From Candidatus Methylomirabilota bacterium (GTDB lineage Bacteria > Methylomirabilota > Methylomirabilia > Methylomirabilales > JACPAU01), in the NCBI GenBank assembly GCA_023249205.1, contig JAHFDC010000074.1, positions 1 to 5,666 on the forward strand: a stretch of 5,666 nucleotides of DNA. The letters run 5' to 3'. Position numbers and translations under genes: made by a program. Under the pieces are notes generated by a model, which was not told the origin of the DNA, searched no databases, and was given only the letters and a program-made list of their open reading frames with translations. Shown in pieces: positions 1 through 5,105 of the stretch (within the stretch, counting starts at the first letter, position 1; every line of letters begins with the position of its first letter).

Positions 1-208
1 GAAATGCCGCTGACTCCCCCGCGATGAAGGGAGGCCCCATCCGCCGGGTGTCATCCCCCCCGTCGGGGCGCTCGACCTTGATGACATCGGCGCCCATGTC
101 GGCGAGGAGCAGCGTGCAGAAGGGCCCCGCCATGATCTGGCTGGCGTCGAGGACCACCATCCCCTCGAGCGCCTGTGCCCGTTGCCCCTCAACCTCTCCA
201 GTTGTCAT
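1..208 (-). CDS. CaiB/BaiF family class III CoA-transferase, N-terminal fragment (cut by window edge)
   Basis: Family members move CoA between carboxylic acids in the cytoplasm (formyl-CoA:oxalate, carnitine, succinyl-CoA-dependent and related enzymes). The 69 visible residues carry the N-terminal signature: [17 protein letters not shown] (about residues 14-30), then [24 protein letters not shown] (read in two parts, [16 protein letters not shown] and DGGDDTRR, about 32-55), then the start of the next segment, [11 protein letters not shown]. The family is usually about 380-420 residues, and the catalytic Asp lies beyond the window. The ATG at 208-206 is preceded by a purine-rich GAGGGGG ribosome-binding site. 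The gap to the upstream crotonase gene is about 95 nt with no clear terminator, so co-transcription is likely. Its place after a crotonase and a TRAP transporter suggests activation of an imported acid. The family call is firm; the substrate is unknown. Confidence 0.93.
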   Translation of the reverse strand, partial: MTTGEVEGQRAQALEGMVVLDASQIMAGPFCTLLLADMGADVIKVERPDGGDDTRRMGPPFIAGESAAF

Positions 209-303
209 GACCCCCTCACGCCGTGGCGCCCGTCACCGGCTCCCTGTCCGGGGACCACGCAGGCTCCGGCAAGCGAGGCTCGGCCTCCCGCGCGTTGCCG
301 TCC

Positions 304-1092
304 TCAACGCCCCTTGAACTCCGGTCGGCGTTTCTCCATGAACGCGCGCCTTCCCTCGTGGAAGTCCTTCGTATCGTAGCAGGCAAAGGGGAGCCCCTTC
401 TGCTTCGGGGTGAGCCCCTTGAGGCGCGGATTGGTCAGAGCCGTTTCGAGAATCTGCTTATGCCCCCGGTGGGCGAGCGGGGCGAGCGAGGCCACCTCGC
501 CCGCGAGCGTCCGGACGCTCTGCTCGATCTCGGCAAGCGGGACGAGCCGCGAGATCAGGCCGGCCCGGACCGCCTCTTCGGCGTCCATCAGCCGGGCCGT
601 CAGGAGGAGATCCATGGCCACGCCCGGCCCAACCAGCCGGACGAGCCGCTGCATCTCCCGATAGCCGACGAGCAGCCCCAGTTTCGCGCTCGGGATCCCG
701 AACCGGCTGTTCTCCGCCGCGATCCGGATGTCGGTCGCGGTGGCGAGTTCGCAGCCCCCTCCCACGCAATACCCGGTGATGAGGGCAATCGTGGGCTTGG
801 GCAGCGCCGCGATCGCGTCGAGGGCCGCCTCCACCGCCCGGTGGTAGCGCCGGGCGACGGTCGAGTCCTTCCGGTGCCGGTCGAACTCGGCAATGTCCGC
901 CCCGGCGGAGAAGGCTTCCTGCCCGGCACCCCGGAACACCACCACGCGCACCGACTCGTCCCTCCCGCACCCCGCCATGAGACCGGCGATCCCGCGCCAC
1001 ATCTCGTAGTGAATCGCGTTCCGCTGCTTCGGCCGGTTGAAGGTGACGATCGCGACGCCGTCCCGCCGCTCGATCAGCAGGTCCCCGCTCAT
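304..1092 (-). CDS. Enoyl-CoA hydratase/isomerase (crotonase) family protein
   Basis: A full-length crotonase-fold protein of 262 residues, the usual family size, cytoplasmic and acting on acyl-CoA thioesters. Visible motifs: VTFNRPKQRNAI near residues 16-27; the first oxyanion-hole segment AFSAGADIAEF (60-70); the second, CVGGGCELATATDIRIA (109-125), which holds the glutamate equivalent to the first catalytic Glu of hydratases (E115); and the C-terminal DFHEGRRAFMEKRRPEF (243-259). The second catalytic Glu of classical hydratases should sit in a QPE-like motif after the RFG/QFG turn. Here that stretch is IPSAKLGLL (133-141), with Ser135 in the Glu position, and the usual glycine-rich GGGGTQRL reads GYREMQRL. 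It may therefore be an isomerase, a hydrolase or lyase-like member, or a specialised dehydratase rather than a standard hydratase. The start ATG overlaps the stop of the upstream gene (ATGA), and the purine-rich end of that gene (GGGGAGGGA) supplies the ribosome-binding site. Confidence 0.93.
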   Translation of the reverse strand: MSGDLLIERRDGVAIVTFNRPKQRNAIHYEMWRGIAGLMAGCGRDESVRVVVFRGAGQEAFSAGADIAEFDRHRKDSTVARRYHRAVEAALDAIAALPKPTIALITGYCVGGGCELATATDIRIAAENSRFGIPSAKLGLLVGYREMQRLVRLVGPGVAMDLLLTARLMDAEEAVRAGLISRLVPLAEIEQSVRTLAGEVASLAPLAHRGHKQILETALTNPRLKGLTPKQKGLPFACYDTKDFHEGRRAFMEKRRPEFKGR

Positions 1093-1535
1093 GGTCCCGA
1101 TCCCTCCCCCTCGCGGAACATCCGCTCGACCGCCGTTGCCTGTCGCTCGACCGTGTCGCGCGAATCGTTCTCCGTCATCCCCCAGTAGACGACCTGGAAG
1201 TAGTGGGCCAGTTCGTGTGCCAGCAGGTCCGGCCGCCCCGGCTCGACGACGATCAGGTTGGCCGAGGGGAAGTAGGCCGGGAAGACGCGGCCGCCCGTGT
1301 CGAGACCGACGAGGGCCGCGAAGCGCTCCGCAGGCATCGCGTCCCGCGGGACGATTCCGGGGCAGGGCCGGGCCGGGTCCACCCGGACGTGCATGAGTTC
1401 GGCGACCCGGTCGAAGACCCGGCGCACCTCACCGTCCCCGCAGGCCCAGGCGGGCGCCGAGCCCGACGCGAAGGCCAGCACGAGACCCGCGATCAGGAGA
1501 TCTTGACGATGTCGAGGATGAAGAGGCTGATCCAT
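1089..1535 (-). CDS. Small probably exported protein with HExxH (HELAH) zinc-metallopeptidase-like motif
   Basis: I do not recognise a characterised family. The 148-residue product begins with a basic n-region (MDQPLHPRHRQD), a hydrophobic core (LLIAGLVLAFASG, about 13-25) and a likely signal peptidase I site at AWA/CG after residue 31. The -2 Trp makes a lipoprotein site less likely. The mature part has LLAHELAHYFQ, with H107, E108 and H111 as an HExxH zinc site. DTVERQATAVE follows, in which E130 (19 residues after H111) is the best third-ligand candidate, giving a gluzincin-like layout. Two cysteines (C32, C58) could pair in the periplasm. It is small for an active protease, so a minimal metallopeptidase or a non-proteolytic metal-binding protein is possible. 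The chosen ATG lies 43 nt inside the end of dctM with only a weak GGTGA upstream. A shorter GTG/CTG start near 1475-1495 is possible but would remove the charged n-region. It overlaps the crotonase gene by ATGA, so it is probably translated with it. Confidence 0.78.
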   Translation of the reverse strand: MDQPLHPRHRQDLLIAGLVLAFASGSAPAWACGDGEVRRVFDRVAELMHVRVDPARPCPGIVPRDAMPAERFAALVGLDTGGRVFPAYFPSANLIVVEPGRPDLLAHELAHYFQVVYWGMTENDSRDTVERQATAVERMFREGEGSGP

Positions 1536-2773
1536 GGCACGTAGGTCACCAGCAATGTCACAAACACCAACACCAGGGTGTACATAAACCCGGCCTTGAA
1601 GACCTCCCAGAAGGGAAGCCCGGCGATCGCCGAAGTCGTCATGAGGACGGTCGCGACCGGCGGGGTCTGCTGACCAATCCCGAGGTTGATGGTCACGATG
1701 ATCCCGAAGTGGATCGGGTCAATCCCCAGTTGCCGGATCAGGGGCATGACGATCGGCACGATCAGGATGATCGCCGCGGCGCTGTGGAGGAACATCCCCG
1801 CCAGGAAGAAGAACAGGTTCAGGAAGAGGAGGATCAGGTACTTGTTGTTGGTCGTCTGGAGGATGGCCCGGGCGAACTGCTGGGGGATCCGCTCGTTGGT
1901 CAGGTACCACCCGAGCACCGCCGAGGCCGCCACGATCAGCATGACCGACGCGGTCTGGAGGGACGAGTCCTTGACGACCCGGACCAGGTGGGGCCAGGAG
2001 ACCTCGCGGTAGGCGAAGACGCCGATGAGGAAGGCCGCGACCGCCGCCAGGGCCGCGACCTCCGTGGCGGTCGCGATCCCGAAGAGGATGCCGCCCCAGA
2101 TCACCACAGGGATGAAGAGCGCCCAGGCGGACTCCACGGTGGCCACGCCGACGCGACGGAACGAGAAGGCATCTTCCACGGGGAACTTGTACTTCCGGGC
2201 ATAGTAGTAGGACAGGAGCATCATGCACCCCCCGGCCAGGAACCCGGGGGCGAAGCCGGCCAGAAAGAGCCTGGCCACCGACTCCTCGGCCATCCAGGCG
2301 TAGATGATCATGGGGATGCTCGGCGGGATGAGGATGGCGGCGCTGGCCGCGTTCGAGACCACGGCAGCGCTGAAGGCGCGGGGGTAGCCCCGTCGCTCCA
2401 TGGCCGGGATGACGACCTTGCCGATGGCGGCGGCGTCGGCCACCGAGGAGCCCGAGATCTCGCTCTGGATCATCGTCGCCAGGATCGTCACCATCGCGAG
2501 ACCACCCCGGATGTATCCCACCAGGGAGCTCGCGAGGTTAACCAGCCGCAGCGAGATCCCGCCCGTCTCCATCAGGCCCCCGGCCAGGATGAACAGCGGG
2601 ATGGCGAGGAGCGGAAAACTCGAGGCGCCTGCGAAGAGGTTGAGGGGGACGACGGTCAGCGGTGCCACCCCCTTGGCCACGAGGAGGACGGCGGTGCTGA
2701 GGACCAGCGCGTAGCCAATGGGGACATTCAGCGCCGTGAGGCCGAGGATGATGACGAGGATTAGCCATTCCAT
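1493..2773 (-). CDS. dctM: TRAP transporter large permease subunit (DctM family)
   Basis: Integral inner-membrane subunit that carries the solute, driven by a sodium or proton gradient, on receiving it from the DctP binding protein. The 426 residues are the usual length for an unfused DctM. Hydrophobic helices run the whole length. Family motifs in order: NVPIGYALVLS (16-26); LLAIPLFILAGGLMETGGIS (55-74); the first hairpin SEISGSSVADAAAIG (104-118); IPAMERRGYPRAFSAAVV (122-139); the IPPSIPMIIYAW loop (149-160); GIATATEVAALAA (232-244), where the usual Pro of TPTE is Ala; and the second pseudo-symmetric GIGQQTPPVATVL (365-377). It lies 45 nt after dctQ. The ATG at 2773-2771 has a GGGAG ribosome-binding site at 2788-2784, ten bases upstream, which can also pair with a CTCCC right next to the start. 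The end overlaps the start of the HELAH gene. The family is certain; the substrate is not deducible. Confidence 0.97.
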   Translation of the reverse strand: MEWLILVIILGLTALNVPIGYALVLSTAVLLVAKGVAPLTVVPLNLFAGASSFPLLAIPLFILAGGLMETGGISLRLVNLASSLVGYIRGGLAMVTILATMIQSEISGSSVADAAAIGKVVIPAMERRGYPRAFSAAVVSNAASAAILIPPSIPMIIYAWMAEESVARLFLAGFAPGFLAGGCMMLLSYYYARKYKFPVEDAFSFRRVGVATVESAWALFIPVVIWGGILFGIATATEVAALAAVAAFLIGVFAYREVSWPHLVRVVKDSSLQTASVMLIVAASAVLGWYLTNERIPQQFARAILQTTNNKYLILLFLNLFFFLAGMFLHSAAAIILIVPIVMPLIRQLGIDPIHFGIIVTINLGIGQQTPPVATVLMTTSAIAGLPFWEVFKAGFMYTLVLVFVTLLVTYVPWISLFILDIVKIS

Positions 2774-2774
2774 A

Positions 2775-2788
2775 GGGAGTGGTCTCCC
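2775..2788 (-). promoter_or_regulatory. Ribosome-binding site of dctM inside a small hairpin
   Basis: On the coding strand the sequence GGGAG-ACCA-CTCCC directly precedes the dctM ATG. The GGGAG is the best Shine-Dalgarno match (10-base spacer). It is perfectly complementary to CTCCC four bases later, so a 5-bp GC-rich stem with an ACCA loop could hide it. Seen: the inverted repeat and its position. Inferred: partial masking, opened by ribosomes finishing dctQ 45 nt upstream. Confidence 0.45.
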
Positions 2789-2799
2789 GAGAACCCCCC

Positions 2800-2819
2800 G
2801 CGCCGCCCCGCGCCGCCCC
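2800..2819. repeat. Tandem 10-bp GC repeat between dctQ and dctM
   Basis: Two perfect head-to-tail copies of GCGCCGCCCC (2800-2809 and 2810-2819, plus strand) fill about half of the dctQ-dctM gap; the last base overlaps the dctQ stop codon. It is probably a slippage duplication in a GC-rich spacer. No known binding site is recognised. Confidence 0.7.
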
Positions 2820-3355
2820 TACTCCGTCGCATCACGTCCGTATGTCTGCTGCCGGAGCGGCCCACCCCGGAGGAGCGTGGCGAGGTCCGACAGGCTGATC
2901 AGGAGCATGAGGCCTCCGCTGATCGGCATGACGCTGTAGATCCAGCCCATCCGCACCCACTCGAGGGAGACCGCAGTGTCTCTCTTGATCGCCTCCGCGA
3001 GGACCCAGCCGTAATAGAGGAGGATGCCCTGAAAGGCGAGGACGCACACCTCGGCCGCGACGGCGGCCCCCCTCCTGGCCGCCGGGGTGAGGCGCTCCAC
3101 GAGGGTGTCAAATGCGATGTGTCGCCGATGGTACGCCGCCGTGACGGCCCCGTAGAAGGTCAGCCAGACCAGCAGGTACGAGGCGAACTCATCGTACCAG
3201 CTGAGCGACGCGTCGAGGACATACCGGTAGAAGACCGCGACCGTCACCAGCAGGGTCATGGCGACGAGCAGGACCATCACCCAGACCTCCACCAGGGCCA
3301 TCAGGCTTCGGTAGAGGCGTCCCGGAACGGACCGGGCCCTCGCCGCGCCGCTCAT
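2819..3355 (-). CDS. dctQ: TRAP transporter small permease subunit (DctQ family)
   Basis: Small membrane subunit that forms the transporter with DctM. The 178 residues show the expected four helices at about 20-43, 57-76, 98-121 and 138-162. The family hallmark sits at the end of helix 1 and start of helix 2: VFYRYVLDASLSWYDEF (41-57), followed by the YLLVWLTFYGAV segment (60-71), with conserved R44, W53 and the acidic DEF. The HRRHIAFDTLVERL segment (77-90) matches the usual Hi.vd.l loop. The start at 3355-3353 is supported by a perfect AAGGAG at 3365-3360, with a slightly short 4-base spacer. The gap to dctP is 66 nt and contains a strong stem-loop. Sequence is poorly conserved in this family, but the order P-Q-M and the motif make the call secure. 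Confidence 0.95.
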   Translation of the reverse strand: MSGAARARSVPGRLYRSLMALVEVWVMVLLVAMTLLVTVAVFYRYVLDASLSWYDEFASYLLVWLTFYGAVTAAYHRRHIAFDTLVERLTPAARRGAAVAAEVCVLAFQGILLYYGWVLAEAIKRDTAVSLEWVRMGWIYSVMPISGGLMLLISLSDLATLLRGGPLRQQTYGRDATE

Positions 3356-3374
3356 GCGTCTCCTTGACGGCGAA

Positions 3375-3408
3375 CCACCCCGGCCCGGGCAGGTCGGGAC
3401 CGGGGTGG
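3375..3408 (-). promoter_or_regulatory. Intercistronic stem-loop between dctP and dctQ
   Basis: A perfect 9-bp inverted repeat, CCACCCCGG (3375-3383) and CCGGGGTGG (3400-3408), extends inward by four more pairs (3384-3387 with 3395-3398) after one unpaired base (3399), leaving a 7-base loop. No U-tract follows on the coding strand; the dctQ ribosome-binding site comes instead. It is therefore more likely an mRNA-protecting or partial-attenuation hairpin than a full terminator. Such an element would allow more DctP than membrane subunits, which is the usual need in binding-protein transporters. The structure is seen; the role is inferred. Confidence 0.6.
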
Positions 3409-3421
3409 CGCCGCTCCCAGG

Positions 3422-4417
3422 TTATCGGAGGGACTGGATCAGTTTGACGAGATCTCCGCCCCCCTTCACCTCTACGTCGAACTCGTGGTAAATGGGGGCG
3501 GAGGCCCTGATGAACGCGCTCTTGTCCACCTCGTTCATCTTCATCTGGCCGGTCGTCAGCTTCCCCGCCAGCTCCTTGTCGAGCCGCTCTCCCTCGCTCC
3601 GGGCAATGTCGCCGACTTCGACGGCGATCTTCTCGAGGGTCTGCTGGACGTCCTTGGGCAGCTTCTCCCAGAAGGCCTCGCTGACGGTCGGGTAGGCCGG
3701 CGTGTACACGTGGCCGGTGAGGGACAGGTACTTCTGGACCTCATTGAACTTAGCCGACGCGATCTGCGGGAACGGGTTCTCCTGCCCGTCCATCACGCCG
3801 GACTGCAGGGCCGAATAGACCTCGGCGAACGGCATGGGCGACGGGTTCGCCCCGTAGGCGCGGAACATCTTCCCCCGCCAGACACCGCCCGGAATCCGCA
3901 GCTTGATTCCCTTGAGGTCTTCAGGCACGTTGATGGGCCGGACGTTGTTGGTCACATGTCGGAACCCGTTCTCCCAGTACGCCAACAGGCGCATACCCTT
4001 GCCGGGAATCGGGGTGAACAGGGCGTCGCGGATACGCGCGTCCCCGGCGACCCGCTTCATGTGAGCCCGGTCCACGATGACATACGGCATCTCGAAGACG
4101 CCGAACTTCGTCTCAACGGTGCTCATGATCGTGGAGGGCAGGAACATCTCCAGCGCCCCGATTTTGATCCCCTTCACCATGACCTCGTCGGTCCCGAGCT
4201 GGCTGGAGTGGAAGACCTTCATCTCGACCCGGCCCTTCAGGTCCGTGTTGACCCGCTTCGCGTACTCGTTCACCGTGATGTCGAACAGGGAGTTGGGGAA
4301 TCCGACGTGCCCGAACCGGATCTCGATCGGCTTCTGCTCCGCCCGGGCCTGCTCGATCCCGGCGAAGCCCGCGAGCAGCCCCAGCATCACCACGACGATG
4401 ACCCCGATCTTTCGCAT
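3422..4417 (-). CDS. dctP: TRAP transporter substrate-binding protein (DctP family)
   Basis: Periplasmic binding protein that captures a carboxylate and delivers it to DctQM. From the ATG at 4417-4415 it has 331 residues, normal for the family. An ATG 30 bases upstream is also open, but the chosen one has a near-ideal GGAG with a 6-base spacer and puts a clean signal peptide first: MRK, hydrophobic core IGVIVVVMLGLLAGFAG, cleavage likely after ARA (residue 26). The mature protein begins the typical beta strand IEIRFGHVG (31-39). Later come FRHVTNNVRPINVPEDLKGI (152-171), KLRIPGG with R174 in the position of the family's carboxylate-binding Arg, YGANPSPMPFAEVYSALQSG (188-207) and VMDGQENP (208-215). 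The last helix region ends in LVKLIQSLR. These motifs place it in the DctP family; ligand identity cannot be told. It is the first TRAP gene, about 140 nt after the oxidoreductase gamma gene with no visible promoter between them. Confidence 0.97.
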   Translation of the reverse strand: MRKIGVIVVVMLGLLAGFAGIEQARAEQKPIEIRFGHVGFPNSLFDITVNEYAKRVNTDLKGRVEMKVFHSSQLGTDEVMVKGIKIGALEMFLPSTIMSTVETKFGVFEMPYVIVDRAHMKRVAGDARIRDALFTPIPGKGMRLLAYWENGFRHVTNNVRPINVPEDLKGIKLRIPGGVWRGKMFRAYGANPSPMPFAEVYSALQSGVMDGQENPFPQIASAKFNEVQKYLSLTGHVYTPAYPTVSEAFWEKLPKDVQQTLEKIAVEVGDIARSEGERLDKELAGKLTTGQMKMNEVDKSAFIRASAPIYHEFDVEVKGGGDLVKLIQSLR

Positions 4418-4423
4418 GACGCT

Positions 4424-4434
4424 CTCCCCCCTCC
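4424..4434 (-). promoter_or_regulatory. Ribosome-binding site fixing the dctP start
   Basis: The coding strand reads GGAGGGGGGAG, then AGCGTC, then ATG. The inner GGAG is six bases from the ATG at 4417, whereas the in-frame ATG at 4447 has no purine-rich stretch before it. This decides the start and gives a normal signal peptide rather than one with an extra charged decapeptide. Confidence 0.8.
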
Positions 4435-4464
4435 GCAGGTTGTCCATGGTTACGAGATCTCAGC

Positions 4465-4557
4465 TCAAAGAGTCCAGCCGAGGGCCACCGGCACCGCGGC
4501 CGGCCCCATTTTCACGCCTCCGGGCGCCGGCTCCGCGAGCGGTTGCGCTCCGGGCAT
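4465..4557 (-). CDS. Possible 30-residue ORF coupled to the gamma-subunit stop codon
   Basis: The gamma-subunit stop and this ATG share bases (TGATG at 4559-4555), a classic translational-coupling arrangement. The ORF runs 30 codons to a TGA at 4467-4465 and occupies most of the only sizeable gap in the window. Its product starts MPGAQPLAEPAPGGV and ends VPVALGWTL. An internal ATG has a GGAGG seven bases upstream, giving a possible 14-residue version. No known family or transmembrane segment is recognised. It could be a real small peptide, the remnant of a lost subunit gene, or chance in GC-rich DNA. The gap otherwise holds no recognisable promoter, terminator or RNA. Confidence 0.3.
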   Translation of the reverse strand: MPGAQPLAEPAPGGVKMGPAAVPVALGWTL

Positions 4558-5105
4558 CACTTCCCCCGGGTGCTCCCGAATCCGGCGTGCAGAGCGCCGA
4601 GGCTCGCCCGGCGGAGGCGGTCCCCCCCCGCCGCCCCCTTCAGCAACGCCTCGACCGTTTCAAGTCTCACCAGATCCGTCAGTCCGATGACGGCCCCGAT
4701 GAGGGCCGGGGTGAGCGGGGCCTTGTGGGCCTTCGCGAGCCCGCTCAGGTCGCGCGTGATCACCCTGGCCTTCCCCTTCACAGCTCCCGAGGCTTCGCCA
4801 TTGACCAGAAGGAGTCCCCCCGGCTTGAGGCCCGTGAGCACGTTGACCTCGCCGAGGAGGGTCGGATCGGTCACCACGGCCCAGTCGAGAGAGGCGTCTT
4901 CCTGGTACGTCTCGATGGGGTCGCCGTCCACCCGGAGGAGGGCCGTCTCCGGTTTGAACCCCCGCAGGAAGAGCCAGGGGGGACGGAACTGGACGTACTT
5001 GCCCTCTCGGAGGGCCGCCTCCGCGAGAAGCCGAGGGGTTGCGACGAACGGAGCCACCTGATCGTACCGGGGCTCACGGCGGCCATGAAAGCGCAGCTCT
5101 TTCAC
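4557..5105 (-). CDS. 2-oxoacid:ferredoxin oxidoreductase gamma subunit (PorC-like), atypical N-terminal motif
   Basis: Gamma subunits of pyruvate/2-oxoacid:ferredoxin oxidoreductases complete the cytoplasmic complex that decarboxylates a 2-oxoacid to acyl-CoA and reduces ferredoxin. The 182-residue length fits. Family features: the opening strand KELRFHGR (2-9); LLAEAALREGKYVQ (26-39); ALLRVDGDPIE (55-65); VVTDPTLL (77-84); GLKPGGLLLVNG (92-103); the Rossmann-like end KAPLTPALIGAVIGLTDLVR (128-147); and the C-terminal SLGALHAGF helix. Odd: the normally near-invariant GRGGQG after HGR is replaced by RREPRYDQVAPFVATPR, about six residues longer than usual, and the FGxERRGAP-type loop reads RPPWLFLRGFKPET. 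I found no alternative frame that restores either motif. The start is GTG at 5105-5103, overlapping the beta stop (GTGA), with GGAGG at 5118-5114 eight bases upstream. The fold assignment is good; the activity and substrate are uncertain. Confidence 0.85.
   Translation of the reverse strand: MKELRFHGRREPRYDQVAPFVATPRLLAEAALREGKYVQFRPPWLFLRGFKPETALLRVDGDPIETYQEDASLDWAVVTDPTLLGEVNVLTGLKPGGLLLVNGEASGAVKGKARVITRDLSGLAKAHKAPLTPALIGAVIGLTDLVRLETVEALLKGAAGGDRLRRASLGALHAGFGSTRGK
4622..4629 (-). other. G8 homopolymer tract in the gamma-subunit gene
   Basis: Eight consecutive G on the coding strand, near codon 160 of the gamma gene (read as GCG GGG GGG GAC). It fits the slippery pattern X XXY YYZ with all bases G. 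The -1 frame stays open from here through the gamma stop and into the ORF ending at 4465. Homopolymers this long can slip during replication, transcription or translation, and can also be sequencing errors. The normal frame gives the better gamma C-terminus (SLGALHAGF). Confidence 0.6.

Noticed and set aside
223..1188. Plus-strand open frame of 321 codons opposite the crotonase gene
   Set aside because: Arg/Pro/Gly-rich shadow of the crotonase codons; the minus strand has an unmistakable crotonase.
1709..2764. Long plus-strand open frame of 351 codons opposite dctM
   Set aside because: Low-complexity product rich in D, E, G, R and H, mirroring the membrane-protein codons on the other strand; typical antisense shadow in GC-rich DNA.
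3375..3408. Rho-independent terminator after dctP
   Set aside because: The hairpin is strong but lacks a following U-run on the coding strand and is followed directly by the dctQ ribosome-binding site.
4418..4447. Upstream in-frame ATG for dctP (ten extra residues)
   Set aside because: No ribosome-binding site precedes it, while the later ATG has GGAG at ideal spacing and gives a normal signal peptide.
3485..4690. Long plus-strand open frame of 401 codons opposite dctP and the gamma gene
   Set aside because: Antisense to two well-supported genes and crosses their boundary; the product has no family features and ends in proline-rich low-complexity sequence.
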